Source of the DNA: Aphis gossypii
Taxonomy: Eukaryota; Arthropoda; Insecta; Hemiptera; Aphididae
DNA length: 64,000 nucleotides
Direction: 5' to 3'
Assembly: GCF_020184175.1 (NCBI RefSeq)
Contig: NC_065530.1
Span: 65,263,260 to 65,327,259, forward strand
The notes beneath the pieces are model-generated. The model was not told where the DNA came from. It searched no databases and saw nothing but the letters and a program-made list of their open reading frames with translations. This document shows positions 1 through 11,752 of this stretch, piece by piece. Every line of letters starts with the position of its first letter. The first letter of the stretch is position 1. The position numbers and the translations under genes were made by a program.

Positions 1-34
1 ACAGATAATATTACCTAAATTATCTTTTTTTATA

Positions 35-77
35 GATTGTACCTTAGATCATATACTATATGATCTAAGGATTGTAC
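35..77. repeat. 27-bp palindrome flanked by 8-bp direct repeats
   Basis: The octamer GATTGTAC occurs at 35-42 and again at 70-77. The 27 bp between (43-69) form a perfect palindrome with 13-bp arms around a single C. Counting the flanking C and G, the arms are 14 bp. The arrangement resembles a minute insertion with an 8-bp target-site duplication. Confidence 0.7.
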
Positions 78-138
78 TTATTTACTTAAAAACAATAAAA
101 ATAACAGAAATCTGCCTGTTATCTCAAAGCCAAACTGT

Positions 139-187
139 ACCAATTCCATAGATAATAAAGATATCTTTATTATCTATGACCAATTCC
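139..187. repeat. 32-bp perfect palindrome flanked by 8-9-bp direct repeats
   Basis: ACCAATTCC occurs at 139-147 and 179-187. Between them, 147-178 is a perfect 32-bp palindrome with 16-bp arms and no loop. Its sequence is unrelated to the palindrome at 43-69, but the architecture is the same: a palindromic insert between short direct repeats. Confidence 0.7.
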
Positions 188-502
188 AATTTCCACTAAG
201 CCCGTTAAAAAACACGTTAAATTACAACCTCCTTGAATTGATTATCAAACCGCGTGATGAAAATCACTGTTTTGTTTTTTCCGCCACGATTATTAGCATA
301 AGGTTTGTTTTCCTTGTATTTCATTGTTTTATCTTTCTACTATAAATGATAAAATTATAATTTTGTTGCATTTCCTATACATTTTGAATTTTAATTCATT
401 TCGGTCTTTTATATTTTACATTTCAATTAAAATGGTGAGTATCGAAGTGTTTCCGTTCTAGGTACTTCGTTTGATTCGAAATTAAAATTTTAACACATAA
501 AG

Positions 503-3500
503 ATGGACATGTACGAAGGTTGGGGTTTAACCGAAAAAACTGAATTGTACGTATTTTTTCGTGTTTATAAAGTTAAGTGGTTTCAAAATTAATTTGTTTT
601 TAAATTTTACTTTGTTTTAGTTTGACAAAATGTCATGAATTTGTTAAAAGTTCTAAATCAGAATATTCATTAACAATCACATCCAATGGCAATCCTACTG
701 GTATGTTGATCAACAAAGTATTTCAACTTTAGTTTTATATTAAAGTATATCTTTGTACTAAATTATTCAAAAACATCTGGGTTCTTTGTTTAATTACCTA
801 ATTAGGTTCAAAGTATACATTTTAAACTCATTAATTTTTATTTTTAATGTTGTAATTTATTGTTTTCAGATTTGGCCAAAGCTATTCTTTCTTTATTAAT
901 AGCGTGTATTAAAGGAAAAATTAAAACAAACATTGGTTTATCTATTTTAAGTGATTTAGTAAGTATACATTGTTTTTAGTCTTCCCTCAACTTTTACCAT
1001 TAATTATAAGTATTTGTGTGTCCTAATTAAATTTTTCTTATACATTAATATTTTAATATTTTTTTATTTATAAATTATAGCTTGGTAATATTATGTTTAA
1101 GATTATTTTATAAGAAATTAATTTGTTATTGATAATTCAAATTTATGTTTTTAGTGTTCCAATGCAGAAATAGCTTCTGTGGTAATGGATGTCTTTAATT
1201 ACTTAGATACTGATACAGCCCTTTCAGATAATGGAGGATCAGAAAGAGAATATTTTGGAAATTTTGTCAAAGAATCACAAAAGGTTAGTATACATTTTTA
1301 GTTAATTTTTAATAATTTTTTCAATAAAACATCTGTCTTTTTTTTATAGTTATTGACTGACAAATTACTGAAAGAACGGTTAGAAATTGACTCATTAAAA
1401 GACATAAAGTTATTAAATAATATTTTTTCTACAAAATTTATTAAAATCAAAACTAAACTTTTGTAAGTTCTAATTTTTTTCTTATTAAATTTATTTAGTA
1501 TGTATGGACTTATTTATTAATTTTACTCTCTTTTTTTTTAGTTATAAACAGCGAAAATATAATTTATTTCGTGAAGAATCTGAAGGCTATTCTAAATTAG
1601 TCACAGAATTAAATTCTGATAATATGGATCCTAAAGTCATGGTTGAAATTATTAAATCATTGATTGGATGTTTCAACTTGGATCCAAATCGTGTGTTAGA
1701 TATAATTTTAGATTCATTTGAACACCACACAGATAATAAAGCTGAAAATTTTTTTATTCCATTACTACATGATTATATGCCTGATTCACAAAGACTGACT
1801 GAAGTATTAGCGTTTAAATTACGACAAGTGAATAATTTAACTCGCTCATCTTACAGATTGATTGCATTTTTAATTCAATTTGATTTAATTGGACTGGATA
1901 ATATTTATCCTTGGGTAAATTAAACTATGGTTATATTATAGTACTTTTAATTATGTATCATCAATTTTTGGTTTTTAGTTAACTCCTGATGATAATGATA
2001 TTAAAACAAATTGGGAAAAAGATATTAAAAATGGACAAGATTATTTGAGAAAAGCTTCAAGTATGATTATAACAAAAGCATCAGAATCTGAAACCAACGA
2101 TGAAAATACTCAGCCTAGAGTATGTTTTAATTATTTTAAATTATTATCTTTGTTACATTTTAGTTTTACGATTTTAGCCCGAAGAAAATCAAAAATTTTG
2201 TTTATGTGAAGCTATGTTAGAAATTGGAGATTGGAATACTGCTCAGGTATTAATTAAAAGATTTCCAGAATACTATGCTGTAGAATATCCTCCTATTGGT
2301 GATGCACTTTGTTCCCTTATAAATCAAGTCATTAAACCTGTTTATAATCAGTAAGTGTTTAAATTTGATATACAATTTGCTTATTGTTATCTGTTGTTCA
2401 TTTTTTTTTAGAGTTTTTAATCTTCATTCAAAAGCTGTAAAACATTCAACTGATGTTCAATTAAATTCCCGTTCTCTTAAACATGTATTAACTCTAGAAG
2501 AATTTCATGATGTAGTTTTACCTATGTTAATAACATTAGGTCCTGGACTACACCGTGATCCTGTTCTTATGTTTAAAATTATCAGAATTGTTAGAGAAGC
2601 ATTAACTAATGTAAGTATTTATAAATTGTATATTTATGATTAAAATATTAGTAAATATTTAAAACAAGTAAATACATTAGTTTTAATTTATCTATAATTT
2701 AGGAAGGAATTAAAAATAAAGATTATATTCCGTCTGAAAATGGTTTTTACTTTGACACTTTGTCATTATTGGACCGTGTTTTATTACCTACTCTTTCATT
2801 AGCAGAAGGTAGTAGTATTTCAGAGCATTTGTGGACTTTATTACAACTTTATCCTTACCACTGCAGGTACTAGCAATTTGTAAAATTAATTGGAAATTGT
2901 ACTTTTTTATATCAATAATTATTAGTTTTATTTGGTTTTACATTATAATGTATTTATTTATTTATTAAAAATAGGTATGCACTTTATAACAGTTGGAAAA
3001 ATGATACACATAAATATCATCCAAAATTATTAACAAAGAAAGTTGATGTACAGAAAAAAGCTAGATCTGTAATGAAACGTCTTTGTAAAGATAATACCAA
3101 ACCATCTAGTCGTGTTATTGGAAAAATATCACATTATGCACCTGGCTATTTATTTGATTATGTAAATACTGAATTTAATATTATTTGGATAATATTTATT
3201 GTGGTTGAACAAAAGTTTATGTTGGATATTATCATTATTTTTATTTTTTTAGATACTGGGACAAATTCAAGTATTTGATAATTTGGCTAGCATTGTGGTT
3301 GAATGCTTAAAGTACATGACAAGTTTATCATTTGATGTTCTTGGATATTGTATTGTGGAAACATTAGGCAAAAGTGGCCAAGATCGAGTGAAGCATGATG
3401 GTACTTCCATTTCAGTATGGCTTCAAAGTACAGCATCATTTTGTGGTGCCATTTTTAAAAAGCATCCCGTAGAACTTACAGGGATTCTTCAATACGTAGC

Positions 3501-6500
3501 AAATCAATTAAAAACAGAAAATAGGTATAAATATTATAATACAAAACTGGTGATTATTAAAATAATTTACTTATTAATCTAAATTTCTATAGTTTGGATC
3601 TTCTTATACTTAAAGAGATTGTGTTGAGAATGGCTGGTGTTGAAGTTATGGAACAAATAACGCCTGATCAAATTGAAGCTATGTCTGGTGGCGATTATTT
3701 AAAAACTGAGGTAAGAAAACCTTATTTATGGTAAATAAATTTTATTTGTAACTAAAACTTAATTCTTGTTTTACTATTTTAGGCTGGTTATTACAATCAG
3801 ATTAGAAATACCAAGAAATCTTCTATTAGACTGAAAGAATCATTATTAGATAATAATTTGGCTGTTGCTTTATGTCTGTTAATTGCTCAACAGAGGCATA
3901 GTGTTATTTATAAAGAACATGAATCTATTCATATCAAACTAGCTGGACAGCTCTATGATCAAGTATGATAATTATTAATTAAGTAAATAAAATATTTATA
4001 AACTTGTCTGCGAACTGGGGGTCTTATCTGTGGCAAATCTGTTTTTGAGAGAAGATTATATTCATTGAAAAAGAACGTTACTATAATGTTTAATCTTCAG
4101 AACATACTCTACATCTTTTGTGTTATGATATCAATTAATTAATCAATTCACTTACTAAAATATTAAAATCTGGATATAATAATTCAAGTTGATAGTTTTT
4201 GATTAAATATTTACACAGTAAATACTGGGTGATAACATATTTTGGTTAGCTAAAATGCTAGCCAAAATGTATTCATAATTATAAATATGGTATTGTAAAA
4301 GTGAAAAAAGGTTTAATCAATTTATTCAATTCCCTTCTCTATAAAACTATTACTGAAATATTATATTTTAGAAATATACTGCTTATTCAACTATTTTTGT
4401 TTTTGAATATAAATAAATATGTTATAAAAATAACAATGAAATTATCTTAATAGTGCCAAGATACATTGGTTCAATATGGTACATTTTTGGGGTCTACATT
4501 TTCAATGGAGGAATATATCAATCATTTGCCATCAGTACATGATTTACTTGATCAACATCATGTTCATATGGATGTAGCATTTTTTTTAGCTAGGCCTATG
4601 TTTAATCATTCCATTAATGTAAGTATTATTATTATTAGTTTTTTTTTACTTTAATCTAAAAGAATAGTAATTTATTTATAATCTATTATAGACTCGTTTT
4701 GATGCTTTGCGCAAAGCTGATCCTAATGCCAAAAAATCATTAGCTGTTAGGCAAACAAAGTATGCAGAAGCTCATAAAGAAGTGATGTCATCTATTGTTA
4801 AATCTGTTGTTCCGCTCCATCCTGAAAAAGTGTGGGAAGATGTATCGCCTGGATTTTTAGTCACATTTTGGTCATTGACTTTATATGACTTATGTGTTCC
4901 AAATGAAGCCTACAAACGAGAAATAAATAAACTTAAAGCTCAGTCTTCAGCGATGGGAGATTCAAAACAAGCAGTGAGTCTTATTTAAATTATACATTTT
5001 ATATAATATTTAATGTTAACTGAAAAAGTATTTCATTTAATTAGAGATAATTATTAGACTTGGAAACTAGTTTTATACATTAGTATGTTGTTAAAGAAAC
5101 ATTGTATTATGTAATAATTTAACAATTGGGTAATCTTTGCATTAAAGCTGATTTTTTTCTTAATCTATTTTAATATAAATTATTGAATGATATCAAAATT
5201 AGGAATGTTTTATAAATAATTTTATTTAAATAATTTTATATTTTTACAGCATAAATATAATATATATATATATATGTATATTTTATAAATAAATAGTTCA
5301 TTGTTAAGGGTTGATTGTTAAAGATAATTATCGAGCTTTATATTGAATATTTACATTAATTTATTGTTACAAGATGGAGACTTAGCTAGCTACTGAGTCA
5401 TATTATAATTATACTTATAATGTCAATCTACCATTAATTTAGTTCTTTGATGAAAACCCATTTCTAATCCTTATAAAATGACACATGAGATTTACTTTTA
5501 GTTTTGATACAGCCTCAGTTTTTGTATTCTCTCCTCATCTGTATTTACTGTTGTTCTGGCCCAGATATGAGAATTTTTGGGTTAAATGATAAGACCGCGG
5601 TAACGGATAGAATCACAGTTTCAAATTCTATACCGTGCATATTTTTTTCATTTAGTTCTTGAAATCTCTCCTATGACCATCCATATCACGTGTTGCTGCA
5701 ACAGTTTTCTTATTTTCTTCCCTAGCCACTATTATCTAATTCTTAAATCATACCTCAGAAATCAATTCTCTGCTGTATTTATAGACTTTTCCTTACCTCG
5801 CAATAGAAATAAAAGTTGGTTATAGGGTTATAATTGCTCTTTTATTTGACGACATTGCAGACGACACAGCTATATTAACAAATAGCCCAGATTGTGACTT
5901 CTTTTTGCATAGAAGACCATTTACACATCTTTCAAACATAGTACAAAACATTTGGAATTAAATTGTACAAAACCAAATCCATTTACTGTATTTTAATCCT
6001 TTGCTGTAGAATTAACCCAATTCTTTACCTCAATAATCAACTGCTTTTTCCTGCCCAATATTTATGCTATCTCAGAATCTTTATTGATCGTCGACTATAG
6101 ATACTCATACACTAAATTACTGTTTTTAATTCCTCTGATCACTTTAGACTTCTGAGAACATAAAACTCCCTAATAAACTCCTTCTGTACTAACTTTTGCT
6201 TAGACTCGTATGACGGTACCTATTCAATTATGGGGTAAGCCAATATATTTAAAATCAACCACATTAAACAAATTTCATTCTTAAGTCCTATGTGAATGCA
6301 TATTTAAAACCCCAATTTATGTTTCAAACTATACTCTTCACTGATCTGAAAATACCGTACGTTTTTGAAATAGCCAAAATTCAATATTAAACTAGATCTT
6401 CATAAAAATTACTTTATCTCAGAATTATTATTTGTCACAATTCCAGGCAATCCAAATAAGACTCAAGAAGCTGTAGTATCTACTAACATAATTAAAAATG

Positions 6501-9500
6501 TTATCATTGAGAGGTCTCTACATTTATTTTATTTGTCATTTTGCTTATTTTCTAAATCTATCAGTTGTTCTTATTTTTCTATTATTTTGTAACAACAAAT
6601 TGATTAAAAACTTATTTAATCTACTTTACTATCAAAGTGCCATCTGTGTATATTCATATTAATGTGTTTAGTTTTTGATGTATGTTGGTGACCAGTGAAA
6701 AGGATAGTGTTGACCTACTCCTAATTATTTTACTTATAACTATAAATTAAATTACATTTTAATTATGTTAATTTTGTGCAATTATAAATTTAAATATTAT
6801 ATTTTATATCATTATAGAGTACTAAAGTAAAAAAAGAACAAGAACGATTAGGAATTACTATTGCTAAATTGAATGATGAAAAAAAGAAACAACAAGAGCA
6901 TGTTGAAAAAATATTTTATATGTTGAATCAGGTAAAAATATTTTTTATTTATACTTAATTGTTTTTATCTAAAATATATGTTAATATATTTTCAGGAAAA
7001 AGATTCCTGGTTTTTATCTCGATCAGCTAAAGCAGCTAAAAATGAGACTATTACACAGTTTTTACAGTTATGTTTATTTCCTCGATGTATTTTTACCCAT
7101 ACAGATGCTATGTATTGTGCTAAATTTGTTCAAACATTACATTCATTGAAAACTGCTAATTTTTCAACTCTTTTATGTTATGATAGAGTATGTGCATATT
7201 AAGTATTTAAAACTTATATTAATATAAACTAATAAACTATTTAAGTAAAATTAAAATTTTTTTTTTTAGTTGTTTTGTGATATAACATATTCAGTAACAT
7301 TATGCACAGAAAATGAAGCACATCGTTATGGTATATTTCTTAATGAAATGTTAAAAAATGTTACTCGCTGGCATTCAACCAAAGATATATTTGAAAAAGA
7401 ATGTGCTACTTATCCTGGTTTTGTGACTAAATGTAAGAATAGTGATCAATTTGTTCAATCTAGTAATGATCATGTAGGATATGAAAACTTCAGACATGTC
7501 TGTCATAAATGGCATTACAAGATTACTAAAGTAAGTTAAGTTTAATAAAAACAATTATTTAAAATGTATACTAAATTAATTTATATAAAATACTTGTTTT
7601 GTCTATTAGGCCATGATGGTTTGTTTAGAGTCTAAGGATTATGTGCAAATTCGTAACTCATTGATTATTCTCATTAAAATTGTTAATCATTTTCCGGTTT
7701 TGGCAAAATTAGCCACATTAATTGAAAAAAAGGTAGAAAAGGTAAGAGAGGACGAAAAGGATAAACGACAAGATCTCTACACTTTAGCAACGTCTTATTG
7801 TGGACTACTCAAAGGTAGAGCTAGTCAATTTCTTAAGGACAGTGATTTCCATCTAGTCCACGAAAAGGTATAATTATTTTTTCAACTTATATGAATTGAT
7901 GAATTGTGTATTAAAATGTAATTAATTTTTACAGGTAAGTCAAATAAAAAACATTGTTGATAATAAGTCTGATGTTACAAAAAATAATCAATCTATTAAG
8001 AAGAAAGATGAAGATACAGTTCCTGAAGCCAAAACTCCACCACTGCCTGTTATTAAAGTTATTAATGGAACATCATCAACAGGTAAATATAAAATTTACA
8101 AATTTTCATTTTATAGTATTTTATATCTGTTTATATAACATTTATGTCGTAGAATGGGTTGAAGCTGAAAAGAAGATTATTGATAACAAAGTGAAAACAG
8201 ACAAACGGCCCATCAAAATCCCTAACAATGAAAAAATCAAGTAAGTCTTAAAATCTTAAATTTCTTAAAATTGAAATCGTAATTTTTTTTATTTTTAACA
8301 TTTCTTCAGTGAAAAAGTTGTAGTTCAAGAGAATATCACAGATATATTGAAAGAAGAAAAATCTGATGAATCAAATGAAAAGAAAAGAGATAAACGACAA
8401 AGAGATGATAATATTGACAGAGTAAAAGATTCTTATGCAAGTTTATAATTTTTACTATTTTAGAATTCATTATATTTATAGTAAAGTTTATGATTTTTTG
8501 GTGTTTATATAATCAATTAGAATGATGTGACCAAAGCACAAGTACTTACCGCTAGTCCAGGTGGTCAACCTGCCAATAGTCATAGTAAAGTTCAGATCCC
8601 GAGGATTAATTCAGCACAAATATCTGTTTCTGTTGTAGACGTGGCAAGTAATGGTTCTCACACTGCTGAAGAAAAAGGTAAGGGATAAAGTTTAATAATA
8701 CAAATAATTTTAAACACTTGAAGTAATTATACTTTGGTTAGGTTGTACTAGCTTACTTTAAAAACATACATAAAAGTTAAATTTATTATTAAATAGTAAA
8801 TGTCAAAAATGTTTTAAAGATTAAAACTTATGGTCAGTCTATTTAATTTTAATATGGTAAATTTTTCAAATTGTTATTCAATATGGGTTAATGCATACAC
8901 CCAATAAATTAAAAAAATATTAGTCGTTTTTATTTTTTTGAATTGATTTTGTTAACCTTGTGATACTATTATTTTTTGTTGTTTTAAATCATTTATATAG
9001 GTTTAAACTTTTAATTGTAATTTGAGGTGTATTGGAGCGTATAGAGGAGTATATAGTATATACTGAATACTCATAATTATATTTATAAAGAAATGCATAT
9101 ACGTGACAAAATATAGTATATGGTGGGTAATTAATGTTGAGTATATACCTTGAATGGTGGCAAATGACAATGGGTATATTATTTTATTGTTTTTAAAAAT
9201 GTTTTTATATATATATTAATTATTTATTATATTTTTAAATTCTATTGTATAATATTAAAAATAATATTTCACAATTAAATATCATTAATCAGATCATATA
9301 CTCACATAATCTAAGATTGTATTATAATCAAGTATAATTATAATATAATTGTTATTCATGACTGGTCATGACTGTTTTTGATAGTACTATTTATATTCTA
9401 CAATTGGGGTGGTTACCTGTGGTCAACTAACAACCATACATAAATAAGCTATAAATAGGCTATAGTGCTCAGTAATATGTGTAAAATATATGACAATAAT

Positions 9501-11752
9501 GTGTACTTAAATATTTAAAATAGATTTGCTGTTATATGTAATGTTTGTTAAAATAAATAGACTTCCCCATTGCATTTTTGGAAGTCTTTGTAAAATGATG
9601 ACTAGTGTGTCATAGATCTGCTGACTTTACAAGATCCAAAAAAGTTAAAAAAAAAATATAGTTAAATAAAGTATTTATAATGTATTGTAATATATTGTGT
9701 ATCTTAACAATAGAATTTTCAAATAATTTTCAACATATTTATGGGTTTTATATTTTTAAGATATTTTAAATTAAGTAAAAAAGTGATAAGAATGTTTTAT
9801 TTATGGTATAGAAATTTACCAAGTGTCAAGGATAACGATAACATTTTTTATGTGATACATTTTAAAAAATATGGCATTTACTCAAGACATTATTTATTAT
9901 ACATCCCTGATTGTAATTTAGATAATTCGTAAGAATCACCAAGATTAATTAATTATTTCTACATTATAGGCCATAGGGTATAGCTTTAAAAAAAAGTTTT
10001 TTTATTCTTATCTTAATATTATAGATACAAAAGTTTCATATTATGTAATTTGTTTATAATTTATAAACATAAAATATTAAAATGTATGTGTACTATATAC
10101 ATTGAATTGTGTTGTTTTAAAATTAAATGGTTTTATTTTATTTCAGATATAAAACGAAAAAAAATGGATACCAGTCCAATTACGAAGGTAAGAACTGAAG
10201 TATGGAGCCAACATAATCACAATTCCATTCCTCTTGATATTTACAAAACAAATAATAAGTAGTCTCATCTCTCAAACAAATTGCTCAAGCAGCTTTAATT
10301 TATGGTGTTTTGAGTGTCACCTGAATGATGTTTCCTCAATAATTTGTTGTTACTACAATTATTACTGAAATTTTCGAATATGTATTGAAATTGGTTCATT
10401 CAAACACAATGGAACAATGAATAGCTGTTGTAGCTGAATACCTACTTTTGACGAAGATTGAAGAACAACCTTGTCTTTTATTTACACTTATTTATCATCT
10501 GCATTAGTAAATTAAATATTGTTATTCAGTCCCTTTAAATAAATAACATTTGGTTATTGTTTTTGTGTTTTTGGAGAAAAAAAAGAAAAGAAATTGTTAT
10601 CTATAGCTTATATACTTTGGTAATTTGGTATCTTTTTTTATATTTTGTTATTTTTGGTTTGCATTTTCGTTATCCTTTTTAACTCACAGCAACTCATGAA
10701 GCATAATCCCGACATTAAATCTGAGACAAACGGATCAGCTTTGATAGAGAAAAAAGATAAGAAGATTAAAAAATCACAATCTACTGATTCAGCTTCATTG
10801 AAGGAAACTCGTAAAGATCGTAAACTAAGCCGTAAACGAGTATGTATAATTTGATTAAAAAACATTAGTATAGTTACTTTAAGTAAAATAATAATTTTTT
10901 TTATTTTAGCATGAACGACGTGATGAAACTACACCTGAACTTAAGAGACGCAAAGAAGACGAAAAACGTATGTAAATATTAAAATTTTGAATTTATAATG
11001 TCTTGTTTTCTCTTTTTAATCCAATTGTAAAATTCCCATTTGGTAGAACCAATTTTGTGTTGTTAGCTTTAATATTAAAGTGAATATGGTCCTATTATCA
11101 AACTTAAAAATAATAATATTGTCCAGTACATTTATAAAGCTTTTGTTGATTTTTAATATTAAAATTGTAATATTTTTTACAGTTATAACTTGTTGTAGAC
11201 CATCAAATATCCACAATAATTGGGACCGTGGGGAATGGGGATGCAAGTAATTAAATAATGATTTTTTTTTTCAACAATTTCGTAATGTGGTTAATAATTG
11301 ATGGACTTGATAATTAACATGTGGATATAATTGAAGCTTCACCGTTCTTTAAAATAAAAATATTGATAATTTTTTTTTGTAGTACTCTAGGTAATATTTT
11401 TAGTTATAGCTTTTATTATAATAAAACCAATTCATTAAGGTAAAAGCAACAATACAAATTTATTTCTACTGAATGTACATTTCTTATATTGAGTGTGGGG
11501 ACTTTACTGTTAAATATAAATTTGTTTTATTAATAGATGTAAAATCATCAGCTGATATTCGTCATGATGACATAGTGGGTGATAAACATCGGTCTAGTAG
11601 AGTTAGTATTTTAAATCTTTATTAAATCAATTATAATTTTAATAAAATATTTTAATTAACGTGATTTTTTAACCTATTTATAGGAAAAATCTCCTCATCC
11701 GAAAGAATGGTCTGAACGAACTGAATCACGACATAAAAGATATCCTTTTTAA
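503..11752 (+). CDS. THOC2: THO complex subunit 2 (THOC2), 29 coding exons
   Basis: Scaffold subunit of nuclear THO/TREX, which couples transcription and splicing to mRNA export. CDS exons: 503-546, 621-700, 870-958, 1155-1283, 1350-1462, 1542-1914, 1979-2119, 2178-2350, 2412-2610, 2703-2866, 2975-3161, 3253-3524, 3593-3710, 3783-3962, 4454-4618, 4692-4973, 6818-6931, 6996-7187, 7270-7530, 7610-7867, 7935-8082, 8153-8240, 8310-8421, 8521-8677, 10147-10187, 10690-10839, 10910-10967, 11537-11601, 11684-11752. They total 4422 nt, 1473 aa, close to vertebrate THOC2 (about 1.6k aa). Family landmarks seen: [67 protein letters not shown] and [14 protein letters not shown]. The conserved Tho2 region is roughly aa 860-1160. 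After about aa 1180 the protein is a Lys/Glu/Arg-rich disordered tail spread over small exons, as in the family. All introns are GT-AG. The start is the first ATG whose exon joins exon 2 in frame. Confidence 0.95.
3963..4453 (+). other. THOC2 intron 14
   Basis: A 491-bp AT-rich intron. A near-palindrome lies around 4240-4270. No exon-like or conserved sequence was recognised. Confidence 0.6.
4974..6817 (+). other. THOC2 intron 16 (1.84 kb)
   Basis: The largest intron of the gene. The middle third is visibly less AT-rich and holds the LINE remnant at about 5740-6400. The flanks are ordinary AT-rich intron with a short (TA)n run near 5265. Confidence 0.7.
5740..6400 (+). mobile_element. Decayed jockey-like non-LTR retrotransposon, reverse transcriptase fragment
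   Basis: Translated in shifting plus-strand frames, this stretch gives a series of motifs in the order expected for ORF2 of the jockey clade. [11 protein letters not shown] at about 5749-5780 resembles the family's VPQGSVLGPx[11 protein letters not shown] at about 5854-5880 resembles YADDTAIL, the RT catalytic motif. IQLWG at 6222-6236 and YVSNYTLH at 6318-6341 match the conserved C-terminal IQLWG and YVSNxTLH region. Many stops and frame changes separate them, so it is dead. It is in sense orientation with THOC2, and no intact 3' tail was recognised. Confidence 0.65.
8678..10146 (+). other. THOC2 intron 24 (1.47 kb)
   Basis: AT-rich intron with several purine-rich ORF-free stretches. No transposon motif or conserved RNA was recognised. 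The small ORF at 9741-9932 has no recognisable protein character. Confidence 0.6.

Larger units (their letters stand above)
1..502. promoter_or_regulatory. THOC2 upstream region with two mini-palindromes
   Basis: Non-coding DNA upstream of the THOC2 start codon, presumably promoter and 5' UTR. No clear TATA box or initiator could be assigned. It holds two short perfect palindromes, listed separately, and otherwise AT-rich sequence. An ATG at 432 is followed directly by a GTGAGT splice-donor-like sequence, but splicing from there into exon 2 gives a stop, so it is not used as the start. Confidence 0.4.

Noticed and set aside
432..440. Upstream ATG followed by GTGAGT as a first THOC2 exon
   Set aside because: Splicing it to the exon at 621 gives a stop within six codons. 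The ATG at 503 with donor at 547 keeps the frame.
5590..5650. tRNA-like pattern with a TTCAAATTC loop
   Set aside because: No acceptor stem, anticodon arm or A-box fits. It lies next to the LINE fossil.
10638..10865. Minus-strand ORF of 75 codons
   Set aside because: Antisense to THOC2 exon 26.
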